Notes: a model not told the origin generated them from the sequence alone. Shown: positions 53,553 through 62,404, counted from the first letter of the stretch. The stretch is DNA of 64,000 nt from Halomonas denitrificans (GCF_003056305.1 NZ_PYVX01000004.1:62001-126000), one strand, 5' to 3'. Numbers and translations are program-made.

Positions 53553-55968
53553 CGTCGTCGTCCTCCCCGTCGCCCTCCTCCCCGGTCTCGCCGTCGGCGA
53601 GGCCACGCTCCGCCCGCCGGGCCTGCGTCACCGCCTCGCGGAACTGCGCCAGCCGCTCGGCCACCCGCGCCTCGAGGCTGCCCTCGGGAAAGCGCCCCTC
53701 GCCGTCGGCCTCGCCGATGGGCAGGCCGGTGAGCAGCGACAGGGCCTCGTCCACCCGGGAGATCGCGAAGACCCGGAACTGCCCCCGTTCGATGGCCTCG
53801 CGCACCTCGCCCTTGAGCATCAGGTGCTCGACGTTGGTGCGGGGCAGGATGACCGCCTGGCCCGAGAGCGGGCCGCGAGAGCGGCAGACGTCGAAGAAGC
53901 CCTCGATCTTCTCGTTCACCCCGCCCACCGCCTGGACCCGGCCGTGCTGGTCGATGGAGCCGGTCACGGCGAAGGCCTGATCGAGCCCCACCCCGGCGAT
54001 GGCCGAGACCAGGGCACAGACCTCGGCCACCGAGGCGCTGTCGCCCTCGATGCCGCCGTAGGACTGCTCGAAGGCGAGGCTCGCCGAGAGCGACAGCGGC
54101 GCCAGGGCCGCGAAGCGGCTGGCCAGGTAGCGGGAGAGAATCATCACCGCCTTGGCATGGATCCGCCCGCCGGTGCGCGCCTCGCGCTCGATATCGACCA
54201 CCCGGCCTTCGCCGGGACGCGCCGTGGCGGTGATGCGCGAGGGCTGGCCGAAGGCCATCTCGCCCAGCTGCATCACCGAGAGGCCGTTGACCTGGCCGAC
54301 CACGCGCCCCTCGGTGGCGACCATCAGGGTGCCGCGGGTGAAGAGCTCGTGGCTGCGTTCGCGCAGGCGACCCGCCCGCCAGAGCTGCTGCGCCACCGCC
54401 CGCTCGACATGGGCCCGGCCGATCACCCGGGCGTCCTCCTGGCCGGCCCAGTGGTCGGCTTCGAGCAGCAGGTCGTGGAGGTCGCGGTGGCGCGCCGAGA
54501 GCTTGCGCTGGTCGTCGGCCAGGCGGCTGGCGCGTTCGACCACTGCGGCCACCCCCCCGCGATCCAGGGGCCGCAGCGCCGCGGTACGCGCCAGGGTCGC
54601 CACCATGCGGGCGTAGAAGGCCTCGTGCTCGGGGTCGCGATCGAGCGCGTCCTCGAGATCGGCCTGCACCTTGAAGAGCTCCAGGAACTCCGGGTCGTGC
54701 TCGCAGAGCAGGTAGTAGAGCAGCCGGTCGCCGAGCAGCACGATCTTGATGTCCAGCGGGATCGGCTGCGGCTCCAGGGTCACGGTACTGATCAGGCCGT
54801 AGGCCTGCTCGAGGGACTCGGTGCGGATCTCGCCGGCCCGCAGCACCCGCTTGAGGGTCTCCCACGCGCCCGGCTGGGTGAGCACGCCGCGCACGTCCAG
54901 CACCAGGTAGCCGCCGTTGGCGCGATGCAGGGCGCCGGGGCGGATCAGCAGGAAATCGGTGATCAGGGTGCCGTTGTGCACCTGGTGCTCGATGCGGCCC
55001 ACCAGGTGCTGGTGCGTGGGCAGATCCTGATGGACCACGGGCGCCCCCTGGGCCTCGGCGTTGTCCACCAGCAGGTTGATCTGGAAGCGACTGAACACCG
55101 CCTCCGCCGGGATGTCGGCGTCCTCGTCGATGAAGGAGTCGGCATTGAAGAGGATCGCCTCGCGGATCGCGTCAAGGTGGGTGATCACGCCCGGCTGGTC
55201 TGCGTAGCGCTCCCTGAGCTCCTCCAGCGGCGAGCCGATGGCCGACTCGAGCATCTCCGCGTTGAGCTCGTTGGCCTGCTGGCGGAGCTGCTTGGCGAGG
55301 CGCGGCATCTGGCGGATCGCCAGGGTGAGCGTACGCTGGAGCTCCTCGACCTTCTGCTCGATGCGCTCGCGCTCCTCGGGCGGCAGCTTCTCGAAGGCCT
55401 CTGGCGCCATCATCTTGTCTCCCGAGGCCGGCGCGAAGGTGAAGCCGTTGGGGGTGGAGAGCAGCAGGATGCCGTGCTCCCGGGCCTCGTGGCGCACGGC
55501 CTCGACGGCATCGCGCTGCCGCTCGCTCATGGCCTGCTTCAGCTCGTGGAGGCGGTTCTGGTACTCCTCGCTCTCGAAGACCGAGGGAATGGCGCTGCGC
55601 AGCTCCTCGATCAGGCCGTCCAGGTCCTCGCGCAGCGCGCGCCCCATGCCCGCCGGCAGCGAGAGCGCCAGCGGCACGGAGGGGTCCTCGAAGTTGTAGC
55701 GATAGCACCAGTCGCCGGGCGCCGGGCCGCGCTGGGCCTGCTCGGCGAGAAAGCGCCCCACCAGGCTCTCCCGGTCGTGCCCGGGGGTGCCCAGCACGAA
55801 GAGGTTGAAGCCGTCGCTGCGCATCGCGGTGCCGAAATTCAGCGCGTCCCGGGCCCGCTCATGCCCGCTCAGCAGGTCCAGCGACTCGAGCTCGCTGGTG
55901 ATCTCGAAGGCGAACGCCTCGGTGGCACAGCGTCGATACACCTGGCTGACATCCAGGGGCTCCAGCAT
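53542..55968 (-). CDS. Lon-family ATP-dependent protease (AAA_32, LonB/LonH-like)
   Basis: An 808-residue Lon-like protease of the COG1067 group. The N-terminal AAA_32 region has a degenerate P-loop (LGTPGHDRES, no GKT/S), and the middle has GALHRANGGYLVLDVRGVL. The C-terminal protease domain has the catalytic dyad Ser644 (GGIEGDSASVAEV) and Lys687 (GGVNEKIEGFF), 43 residues apart as in classical Lon. The tail is acidic (GEEGDGEDDDDAT). The family is thought to degrade damaged proteins; dependence on ATP is uncertain given the P-loop. AGGAGGA gives a strong start. It overlaps the usp gene. Confidence 0.9.
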   Translation of the reverse strand: MLEPLDVSQVYRRCATEAFAFEITSELESLDLLSGHERARDALNFGTAMRSDGFNLFVLGTPGHDRESLVGRFLAEQAQRGPAPGDWCYRYNFEDPSVPLALSLPAGMGRALREDLDGLIEELRSAIPSVFESEEYQNRLHELKQAMSERQRDAVEAVRHEAREHGILLLSTPNGFTFAPASGDKMMAPEAFEKLPPEERERIEQKVEELQRTLTLAIRQMPRLAKQLRQQANELNAEMLESAIGSPLEELRERYADQPGVITHLDAIREAILFNADSFIDEDADIPAEAVFSRFQINLLVDNAEAQGAPVVHQDLPTHQHLVGRIEHQVHNGTLITDFLLIRPGALHRANGGYLVLDVRGVLTQPGAWETLKRVLRAGEIRTESLEQAYGLISTVTLEPQPIPLDIKIVLLGDRLLYYLLCEHDPEFLELFKVQADLEDALDRDPEHEAFYARMVATLARTAALRPLDRGGVAAVVERASRLADDQRKLSARHRDLHDLLLEADHWAGQEDARVIGRAHVERAVAQQLWRAGRLRERSHELFTRGTLMVATEGRVVGQVNGLSVMQLGEMAFGQPSRITATARPGEGRVVDIEREARTGGRIHAKAVMILSRYLASRFAALAPLSLSASLAFEQSYGGIEGDSASVAEVCALVSAIAGVGLDQAFAVTGSIDQHGRVQAVGGVNEKIEGFFDVCRSRGPLSGQAVILPRTNVEHLMLKGEVREAIERGQFRVFAISRVDEALSLLTGLPIGEADGEGRFPEGSLEARVAERLAQFREAVTQARRAERGLADGETGEEGDGEDDDDAT

Positions 55969-56024
55969 GACCGTCCTCCTCTTCTCCCCCTTCCCGCTGG
56001 CGCCTCACCGCCGGCGCGCGGTGC

Positions 56025-56603
56025 TCAACGCAGGATGTCGTGAATCACCTCGTGGATGATGTCGTTGGTGATGTCGACCAGCACGGCATCGGCACCCACG
56101 CGGCGCCACTCGTAGCCCTCGTAGTGCGGCAGCTCGCGGCGCAGGCGCGGGTCGAAGTTCTTGGCGATCCCCGGCGGCAGGGGCTTGCCGCGTTCCAGGT
56201 TCATGCGGATGCCGGGCGGCAAGCGGTCGCGCTCGTCGTAGTGGAGATAGTCGCGACGGCGATGGAAGATATCGCGGATGTCGTCCTCGTCGATGCGCAG
56301 GCGTCGATCCCGCCAGTCGTCATGATCGCGATCGAAGTCGCGGTCATGCGCGCGATCCCGGTAGCGATCGTCGTCGTGTCGCGCCTGACGGTAGCGCTCG
56401 TCCTCGCCGGACGGGCCCTTGCCCCGCTGGCCATGGCCGCCCTGCCCCGGGTTGCCCCGAACCTGCTGCCCCTGGCCCGCCTGCTGGGCGCCTTTGCCGA
56501 CGCCCTGGCCGTTGCCGGGCTGCGCCAGCAGCGGCGCGGCGGCAAGCGCCAGCCCCAGGGCGACGCCCATCACCAGCGATGAGGAGTAACCGGTACGCTT
56601 CAT
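56025..56603 (-). CDS. RcnB/CigR-like periplasmic protein
   Basis: A 192-residue exported protein. It has a signal peptide (SSLVMGVALGLALAAAPLLA), a Gly/Gln-rich segment (35-65), a very charged Asp/Arg/His stretch (68-115, RYRDRAHDRDFDRDHDDW), and a C-terminal domain with PPGIRMNLERGKPLPPGIAK and EWRRVGADAVLVDITND. This end is typical of the RcnB/CigR group; RcnB affects Ni/Co homeostasis and CigR is an anti-virulence factor. The charged segment could bind metal or anionic polymers. AAGGAGG precedes the ATG. Confidence 0.8.
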   Translation of the reverse strand: MKRTGYSSSLVMGVALGLALAAAPLLAQPGNGQGVGKGAQQAGQGQQVRGNPGQGGHGQRGKGPSGEDERYRQARHDDDRYRDRAHDRDFDRDHDDWRDRRLRIDEDDIRDIFHRRRDYLHYDERDRLPPGIRMNLERGKPLPPGIAKNFDPRLRRELPHYEGYEWRRVGADAVLVDITNDIIHEVIHDILR

Positions 56604-56673
56604 GACGACCTCCTTGATGGGGAAACGTATCCGCAGTCTAGTCAGACAACGTGCAGGGCATGTGCAAGAAGGC

Positions 56674-56701
56674 TTCGTCATGGCGCCAGAACGGGTATCA
56701 T
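56674..56701 (+). promoter_or_regulatory. possible promoter of the binding-protein gene
   Basis: TTCGTC (56674-56679) and TATCAT (56696-56701) are 16 bases apart; the -10 matches five of six consensus bases and the -35 is weak. It would give a leader of about 40 bases. The GTATCATGG context also occurs at the asparaginase promoter. Confidence 0.4.
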
Positions 56702-56747
56702 GGGCCGTCCGAAAGTGCTTATTCTGCCCCTGCTGGAGATGTTTGAG

Positions 56748-57608
56748 ATGACCTTGCGTACGCTGCTCGCTTCCACCGGCCTGCTGCTCGGCGCCATCAG
56801 CCCGCTGGCCCAGGCCGACACCCTGCGCCTCGGCATCGGCGAGTGGGCCACCGGTCAGGCCAGCACCTACGTGCTCAAGGCGGTCCTCGAGGACGCCGGC
56901 CACGAGGTGGATGTCCGCTCGGTGAGCCTTGCCGCGATCTGGCAGGGGCTCTCCGTCGGCGAGCTGGATGCCTTTACCGGCGCCTGGCTGCCGGTCACCC
57001 AGGCCAGCTACTTCGAGGCCGCGGGCGACCGGGTCGACGACCTCGGCCCCAACCTCACCGACGCCCGCGTCGGCCTGGCCGTGCCCGACTACGCCGAGGC
57101 GACCTCGATCGCGGACCTGGCCGAGGCCGGTGACGCCTTCGGCGAGCGCATCCACGGCATCGACCCGGGCGCCGGCATCATGGCCCTGACCGAGCGGGCC
57201 ATGGACGCCTACGGCCTCGACGACTGGCGGCTGATCGCCGGCAGCGACGCGGCCATGACCAAGACCCTGGAGACCGCGATGGGTCGTCAGGAGCCGATCG
57301 TGGTCACCGCCTGGGCCCCGCATCCGGTCTTCTCGGGGCGGTCGCTGCGCTACCTGGAGGACCCCCAGGGCCTCTACTCCCGGGACGAGCGCATCCACAC
57401 CGTGACGCGCCAGGGGCTCGCCGAGGAGCAGCCCGAGATCACCGCGATCCTGGATCGCTTCGCGTGGAGTGCCGAGGACGTGCAGGGACTGATGGAGGCC
57501 AACCAGGCCAACGGCGACTACGAGGCCAACGCCCGCGCCTGGGTCGAGGCGCACCCCGAGCTGGTCGCGCAGTGGCTGGGCGAGGCCGACGGCTCCAAGT
57601 CCGACTGA
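56748..57608 (+). CDS. glycine betaine/choline-type ABC transporter substrate-binding protein (orphan)
   Basis: A 286-residue OpuAC-domain protein with a signal peptide ending LAQADT. Aromatic residues that could form a ligand cage lie in GIGEWATGQ, FTGAWLPVT and VTAWAPHPVF, the usual positions for binding quaternary ammonium ligands such as glycine betaine. No permease or ATPase gene is adjacent, so it must serve a transporter encoded elsewhere or act as a sensor. The ATG at 56748 follows GGAGA; Met codons at 56700 and 56739 are less likely starts. Confidence 0.85.
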   Translation: MTLRTLLASTGLLLGAISPLAQADTLRLGIGEWATGQASTYVLKAVLEDAGHEVDVRSVSLAAIWQGLSVGELDAFTGAWLPVTQASYFEAAGDRVDDLGPNLTDARVGLAVPDYAEATSIADLAEAGDAFGERIHGIDPGAGIMALTERAMDAYGLDDWRLIAGSDAAMTKTLETAMGRQEPIVVTAWAPHPVFSGRSLRYLEDPQGLYSRDERIHTVTRQGLAEEQPEITAILDRFAWSAEDVQGLMEANQANGDYEANARAWVEAHPELVAQWLGEADGSKSD

Positions 57609-57630
57609 CGCCACGCCACCGTCCCGTTCA

Positions 57631-57665
57631 ACGACGACGCCCGGCCAGTGGCCGGGCGTCGTCGT
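57631..57665. terminator. perfect 16-bp hairpin after the binding-protein gene
   Basis: ACGACGACGCCCGGCC (57631-57646) and GGCCGGGCGTCGTCGT (57650-57665) pair perfectly around a 3-base loop. Followed by CTCTACC, it is a likely terminator despite the short T content. Confidence 0.75.
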
Positions 57666-57722
57666 CTCTACCGAGCGTCTACTACGGGCAGGCGCCCTCA
57701 AGAGAAGGCTCAGGGCAGGGCC

Positions 57723-58349
57723 TCACGGAAAGTGCGAGAGGTCCGCCAACATCGCCGGAGTGTCGACGTCGCGATGCACGCCGGCATCGTCGACCTCGAT
57801 CTCCCGACAGGCCCGGGGGTGGGCGGTGATCACGCCGCGGGCGCCCTCCCCGCCGGCCAGTCGGGCCAGGCGCGGCCAGAAGGCCCGGCCGAAGAGCACC
57901 GGATGGCCGGGGCGACCGGCGTGGCTGGGCCGCACGATGCGCCCCGGCGCGGCGGCCGCCGAAAGGCGCCAACAGGTCGCGGGCGCAACGGCGGGCATGT
58001 CGCCGAGCCAGACCGCCGCCGCCTCGACGTCCCGCAGCTCGAGATCGGCGAGCAGCCGCGTGAAGGCATCGCCGAGGCTCGCCCCGAGCCCCTCGTCGGC
58101 CCGGGGGGCGACCAGCGGCCGCGGCGCCCCGGGCCCGGCGTCGAGGCCCAGGGCGGCGAGCCCCTCGCCGGCCCGCACCACCAGCCGGCGGTGCGGCGAC
58201 AGGGCCAGGCTCGCCTCGAGGCTCGCCGCCAGCAGGGTGCGGCCATCCGCCAGGCGCGCCAGGCGCTTGTCGGCGGGCCCGAAGCGCCGCGAGCGCCCCG
58301 CCGCCATCACCAGGGTGACGACACGCTTGGCATCGGCCACCGAGGTCAC
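57723..58349 (-). CDS. MocA-like molybdenum cofactor nucleotidyltransferase
   Basis: A 208-residue nucleotidyltransferase with LVMAAGRSRRFG near residue 13, the catalytic-metal motif GDMPAVAP, and GHPVLFGRAFWPRL followed by VDTPAML, as in MocA/MobA-like proteins. MocA adds CMP to molybdopterin for the xanthine oxidase family. The start is a GTG that overlaps the stop of the XdhC-like gene (GTGA), so it is translated with that gene and with iorAB. It is presumably the cofactor finisher for the hydroxylase. Confidence 0.85.
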   Translation of the reverse strand: MTSVADAKRVVTLVMAAGRSRRFGPADKRLARLADGRTLLAASLEASLALSPHRRLVVRAGEGLAALGLDAGPGAPRPLVAPRADEGLGASLGDAFTRLLADLELRDVEAAAVWLGDMPAVAPATCWRLSAAAAPGRIVRPSHAGRPGHPVLFGRAFWPRLARLAGGEGARGVITAHPRACREIEVDDAGVHRDVDTPAMLADLSHFP

Positions 58350-59344
58350 AGCGCGTCCCGCTCCCGGCCGCGACGCACCCGCACGATATCGGCCATCACC
58401 GCCAGGGCGATCTCCGCCGGCGTCTTGCTGCCGAGCCCCAGGCCGATCGGCATGTGCAGGCGGGAGATCTCGGCCTCGATGAGGCCGCCGCTGCGCCGGA
58501 GCCGTTCGGCGCGCGCCGCGGAGGTCTTCCGCGAGCCCATGGCGCCGATGTAGAAGGCGGGACTCTTCACCGCCTCGATCATCGTCAGGTCGTCGAGACG
58601 GGGATCGTGGGTCAGCGCCACCACGGCGCTGGCCGCATGGCAGCCGCCGTCGGCGATGAAGGTCGCGGGCAGCGACGCCAACCGCTCGACGCCGGCCAGC
58701 GCCAGCCCCTCGAGCGCCGCCGGGCGCGGGTCGCAGACGACGACCTCGAAGCCGAGACGCTGGGCGAACTCGGCGCAGGCCTCGGCCACCGGCGACATCC
58801 CGGCGAGCACCAGCCGCGCCGCGGGGCCGACGCGCAGCCGGACGTGGCGCGGCGCCTCGCCGTTCGGGGCCTCCGGCCAGAGCACCCGCGCGCCGAGGCC
58901 GGTATCGTCCTCGAGGACGCACTCGCCGCTTGCCAGGTCGACGCGGCGCAGCCGCGGGCGCTGGCCGGTCAGCGCCGCCTCCAGCGCCTCGAGGTGCGCG
59001 AGGGTCTCGGGCCCCGGTGCAAGCCGCTCCACCAGCACCTCGAGGATGCCGCCGCAGGGCAGCGTCACGCCCGGGCCGCTCAGGCCATCCGCGGCCTCGC
59101 CATAGCGCACCCGCTGCACCGGCGCCGCGAAGGCGCCGTCGGCCAGGCGCGCGAGGAAGTCCTCCTCGACGCAGCCGCCGGAGAGCGAACCCGCGTGCTG
59201 GCCGTCGCGGCGCGCGACCAGCCAGGCGCCCGGCTCCCGGGGCGAGGAGCCGAAGGTGGAGAGCACCGTGCAGAGCCATAGCGTCTCGCCCGCTCTCGCC
59301 CAGGCGAGCGCCTGGCGGATCACCATCAGATCAAGGTATTGCAT
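58346..59344 (-). CDS. XdhC/CoxI-family protein (second paralogue)
   Basis: A 332-residue XdhC/CoxI protein with GSSPREPGAWLVARRDG, SLSGGCVEEDFL, a Rossmann-type middle (LVLAGMSPVAEACAEF) and VALTHDPRLDDL, AFYIGAMGSRKT and IGLGLGSKTPAEIA at the end. Relatives handle or sulfurate Moco before insertion. It differs clearly from the xdhC product at 12741-13643 and sits with iorAB, so each hydroxylase seems to have its own chaperone. The ATG at 59344 has GAGG six bases upstream. It lies 60 bases behind iorB. Confidence 0.88.
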   Translation of the reverse strand: MQYLDLMVIRQALAWARAGETLWLCTVLSTFGSSPREPGAWLVARRDGQHAGSLSGGCVEEDFLARLADGAFAAPVQRVRYGEAADGLSGPGVTLPCGGILEVLVERLAPGPETLAHLEALEAALTGQRPRLRRVDLASGECVLEDDTGLGARVLWPEAPNGEAPRHVRLRVGPAARLVLAGMSPVAEACAEFAQRLGFEVVVCDPRPAALEGLALAGVERLASLPATFIADGGCHAASAVVALTHDPRLDDLTMIEAVKSPAFYIGAMGSRKTSAARAERLRRSGGLIEAEISRLHMPIGLGLGSKTPAEIALAVMADIVRVRRGRERDAL

Positions 59345-59404
59345 GATAGGCCTCACACAGGAAGGCCCCGCCCCGGTCGCGCCGGGACGGGGATGGCCGC
59401 TCGC

Positions 59405-61726
59405 CTAGAGGGCGGCCTTGAGCGCCGCGGCGCGCATCGGCAGGTCGCGCAGGCGCACGTCCACGGCGTGCTGGACGGCGTTGGCGATCGCCGGGGCGAC
59501 CACGGTGGTGCCGGGCTCACCCAGGCCCACCGGCATGGCGTCGCTGTCGACGAACTCGAGGTCCATCTCCGGCACCTGGTCCATGCGCAGCGGCGTGTAG
59601 GCGTCGAGGTTGAGCGCCTCGGGCTTACCCTTGCGGTACTCGGTGCCCTCGTGGAGCGCCATCGACAGCCCCCACAGCAGCGAGCCCTCGAGCTGCGCCA
59701 TGGCGCCGTCGGGGTGCGCCAGGGTGCCGGCATCGGCCACCGCGGTCAGCCGCTCGACGGCGATCGTGCCGTCGCCGCGGTCGACCCGCACCCGGGCGAT
59801 GCAGGCCACCCAGGTCGGCATGTTGCGCTCCTGGCCGAAGGTCAGGGCGACGCCCAGGCCGACGTCATCGGGCAGGCTCTCGCGGCCGTCCCAGTCGGCC
59901 TTGGCCATGGCGCGCTCGAGCACCGCCTTCAGGCGCTCGGCGCCGCCGAGGCTGTGCGGCGCCTGGCCGGCGTTGCGCCCCTCGGCCTTGAGCAGATTGA
60001 GCCGGAAACGCGCGGGATCCCCACCGGCGGCAAGCGCCAGCTCGTCGATGTGCTGCTCCACCGCCCAGGTCGTCCAGCCCGGCCCCACCGAGCGCAGGTA
60101 GCCCGGCACGAACACCTCGTGGGCCTTGTGATTCTGCTGGGCCCAGACCCGCTGGGCGCCGACGTCGTACCAGTGGTCGGCGCCGCTGATGGCGAAGGAG
60201 TCGAGCTTGCCACCGTTCTCGACCGTCTCGGCGAGAAACGCCGGCGCCATGGCCGCCGACGGCCAGCCGGCGGCGGCGGCATGCTCGGAGGCCACCACCC
60301 GGCCGCTTTCGTCGAGCCCGGAGCGCAGACGCTGCACCGAGGGCGAGCGCACGCAGTCGAAGCGGGTGTCGTCGGGGCGGGTGAAGAGCATCTTCACCGG
60401 GCGCCCCAGCGCCTTGGCCGCCAGCGCCGCCGGGATGGTGTAGTCGCCATAGAGACGCCGACCGAAGCCGCCGCCCAGGTAGTACTGGTGCAGGGTGACC
60501 TGGCTCTCATCGACCTCGAGCGCCTTGGCCAGCATCCCCACCGCCAGCGTCTGCTGCTGGTTGCCGCAGTGCACGTGCCAGTGGCCGTCTTCCTCGACCA
60601 CGGTGGCGTTGACCGGCTCGAGCTGGAAGTGCAGCACGCTCGAGGTGGTGTAGGTGGACTCGACCACCCGGCTCGCCCCCTCGAGGCCGGCGCTAGCGTC
60701 ACCGATGTCGACGAACAGCGAGCCGTTGTCGCGGCTCGGCGCCTCGACCAGGGCATGGCCCTGCTGCTGGATGTCCGCCTCGGTGACGGCGTAGCTGTCG
60801 CCGCGCTGCCACTCGACCTTCAGGGCGTCGGCGGCGCGCATCGCCGCCGAGGTGCTGTCGGCGATCACCGCGAGCCAGCCCTGGCAGACACCGGAGGGGT
60901 CGTCGAGCTCGATCGTCTGGCGGTAGCCCTCGACCTGCTTCGCGGCGCTGTCATCCACCGAGAGCGGCTTGGAGCCGAAGCGGGTCGGCGGCAGCACCGG
61001 GCGGGCGTGGAGCATCCCCTCGACGCTGACGTCGATGCCGTAGACCGCCTCGCCGTTGACCTTGGCCGGCACGTCCAGGGCGCCGCCCTGGGTGCCGAGC
61101 ACCCGGCGCTCGCCGGCGGGCTTGAGGCTGATCGCCTCGAGCTCCTCCTCGGAGAAGGTGCGCTCGAGTCCCGCCTGCGCCACGATCTCGCCATAGCCCA
61201 GGGAGCGATCGCCGCAGATGACCCGGCCCTGGCGGGCGCGACAGTCGGCTGCGTCGACGCCGAGCAGTTTGGCACCGGCCTCGATCAGCGCGATACGCCC
61301 GGCCGCGCCGGCCCGGGAGAGCGGCAGGTAGCTGTGGTGCACCGACCAGCTGCCGCCGGTGACCATGTAGCCCCACTTGGGGTCGCTGTCGACGTAGACC
61401 ACCTCGATGGAGGACCAGTCCGCCTCGAGCTCCTCGGCGACCAGGCGCGCCAGGCTGGTGGCGACGTGCTGGCCCATCTCGGCCTTGGTGATGTGCACCG
61501 TCACGGTGCCGTCGGGCGAAATGGCGTACCAGATCGTCGGCTCGTAGCGCCCGGCGGCCAGCGCCTCGCTGGCGGAGTCGCCCGCTGCGCCGGCGATACC
61601 GGAGAGGCCGAAGGCGAGCATCGCCGAGCCGGCCATGGTGCCGATCAAGAAACCGCGGCGCGAGATGCCCCGCCCCTCGTCCTGGCGGGCCTCGACGGCC
61701 GCCAGGGCATCGTCAAACCTGGCCAT
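59405..61726 (-). CDS. molybdopterin-dependent oxidoreductase large subunit, IorB-like (Tat-exported)
   Basis: A 773-residue large subunit of the isoquinoline/aldehyde oxidoreductase group. Its N-terminus has a twin-arginine signal (SRRGFLIGT near 22-30) with a hydrophobic stretch to about 50, so it is probably exported folded. Molybdenum-site landmarks are GGGFGRRLYGDY, FQLEPVNATV and, near the C-terminus, VGLGEPGTTV with the catalytic Glu. The substrate could be an N-heterocycle or aldehyde. AGAGGAGGTGA is a perfect ribosome site inside iorA's end; the genes overlap by 14 bases. No c-type cytochrome (CxxCH) gene is present beside it. Confidence 0.87.
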   Translation of the reverse strand: MARFDDALAAVEARQDEGRGISRRGFLIGTMAGSAMLAFGLSGIAGAAGDSASEALAAGRYEPTIWYAISPDGTVTVHITKAEMGQHVATSLARLVAEELEADWSSIEVVYVDSDPKWGYMVTGGSWSVHHSYLPLSRAGAAGRIALIEAGAKLLGVDAADCRARQGRVICGDRSLGYGEIVAQAGLERTFSEEELEAISLKPAGERRVLGTQGGALDVPAKVNGEAVYGIDVSVEGMLHARPVLPPTRFGSKPLSVDDSAAKQVEGYRQTIELDDPSGVCQGWLAVIADSTSAAMRAADALKVEWQRGDSYAVTEADIQQQGHALVEAPSRDNGSLFVDIGDASAGLEGASRVVESTYTTSSVLHFQLEPVNATVVEEDGHWHVHCGNQQQTLAVGMLAKALEVDESQVTLHQYYLGGGFGRRLYGDYTIPAALAAKALGRPVKMLFTRPDDTRFDCVRSPSVQRLRSGLDESGRVVASEHAAAAGWPSAAMAPAFLAETVENGGKLDSFAISGADHWYDVGAQRVWAQQNHKAHEVFVPGYLRSVGPGWTTWAVEQHIDELALAAGGDPARFRLNLLKAEGRNAGQAPHSLGGAERLKAVLERAMAKADWDGRESLPDDVGLGVALTFGQERNMPTWVACIARVRVDRGDGTIAVERLTAVADAGTLAHPDGAMAQLEGSLLWGLSMALHEGTEYRKGKPEALNLDAYTPLRMDQVPEMDLEFVDSDAMPVGLGEPGTTVVAPAIANAVQHAVDVRLRDLPMRAAALKAAL

Positions 61727-62243
61727 GGGTCACCTCCTCTGAGCGGGCCGGGTCGAAGACGCCGACCCCGGCCATGTCGGCCTCGCGGGCCTGGGAAATC
61801 TCGGCGGCCCGCTTCACCGCCCGGTGGATGCGCCGGTAGGCCATGCAGCGGCAGAGGTTGCCGGCCATGGCCTCGGTGACCTCGGCATCGCTGGGGTCGG
61901 CGTTGCGGCTCAGGAAGTCGGCGGCCTGCATGATCTGGCCCGACTGGCAGTAGCCGCACTGGGGCACCTGCAGCTCGCGCCAGGCCAGCTGGAGGGGGTG
62001 GTCATCGTCGGCCGAGAGTCCTTCGATGGTGACGATCTCGGCGCCTTCGGCGGCGGAGACCGGCAGCACGCAGGTGCGGGTGGCTTCGCCATCGAGGTGG
62101 ACGGTGCAGGCGCCGCACTGGGCGATGCCGCAGCCGAACTTGGTGCCGGTCATGCCGAGGTGATCCCGCAGCACCCACAGCAAAGGGGTCTGGGGGGATA
62201 CCTCGACGCTGACCGGCTCGCCGTTCAGGGTAAAACTGGCCAA
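61713..62243 (-). CDS. 2Fe-2S subunit of the IorAB-type oxidoreductase
   Basis: A 176-residue protein with two 2Fe-2S clusters: Cys38, Cys43 and Cys46 (GCGIAQCGAC) plus a downstream Cys, then CGYCQSGQIM and GNLCRCMAYRRI. It delivers electrons from the molybdenum subunit encoded next. The start appears to be TTG at 62243 (GAGGAG six to seven bases before it), giving (M)ASFTLNGEPV; no ATG or GTG in frame fits the family N-terminus. It has no signal peptide, so it would need to be co-exported with the Tat-bearing partner. Confidence 0.85.
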   Translation of the reverse strand: MASFTLNGEPVSVEVSPQTPLLWVLRDHLGMTGTKFGCGIAQCGACTVHLDGEATRTCVLPVSAAEGAEIVTIEGLSADDDHPLQLAWRELQVPQCGYCQSGQIMQAADFLSRNADPSDAEVTEAMAGNLCRCMAYRRIHRAVKRAAEISQAREADMAGVGVFDPARSEEVTHGQV

Positions 62244-62404
62244 GGGACTTCTCCTCAGGTGGTCGTCGGGGCGGCGCCTGGCGCCGCGCTCGCGCCGTGA
62301 GCCGGCGTCTCTTGTCAAAGGTGAACCGGCGCAATGTTAGCAGGCTGACGATCCGTGTCGACTCCACCCGAGCCCTCCCCTCAACGCCTCACTCACGCGC
62401 CCAT

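Noticed and set aside
62072..62110. Heme-binding CxxCH in the IorAB region
   Set aside because: The cysteines belong to the 2Fe-2S patterns; no CxxCH was found in either subunit.
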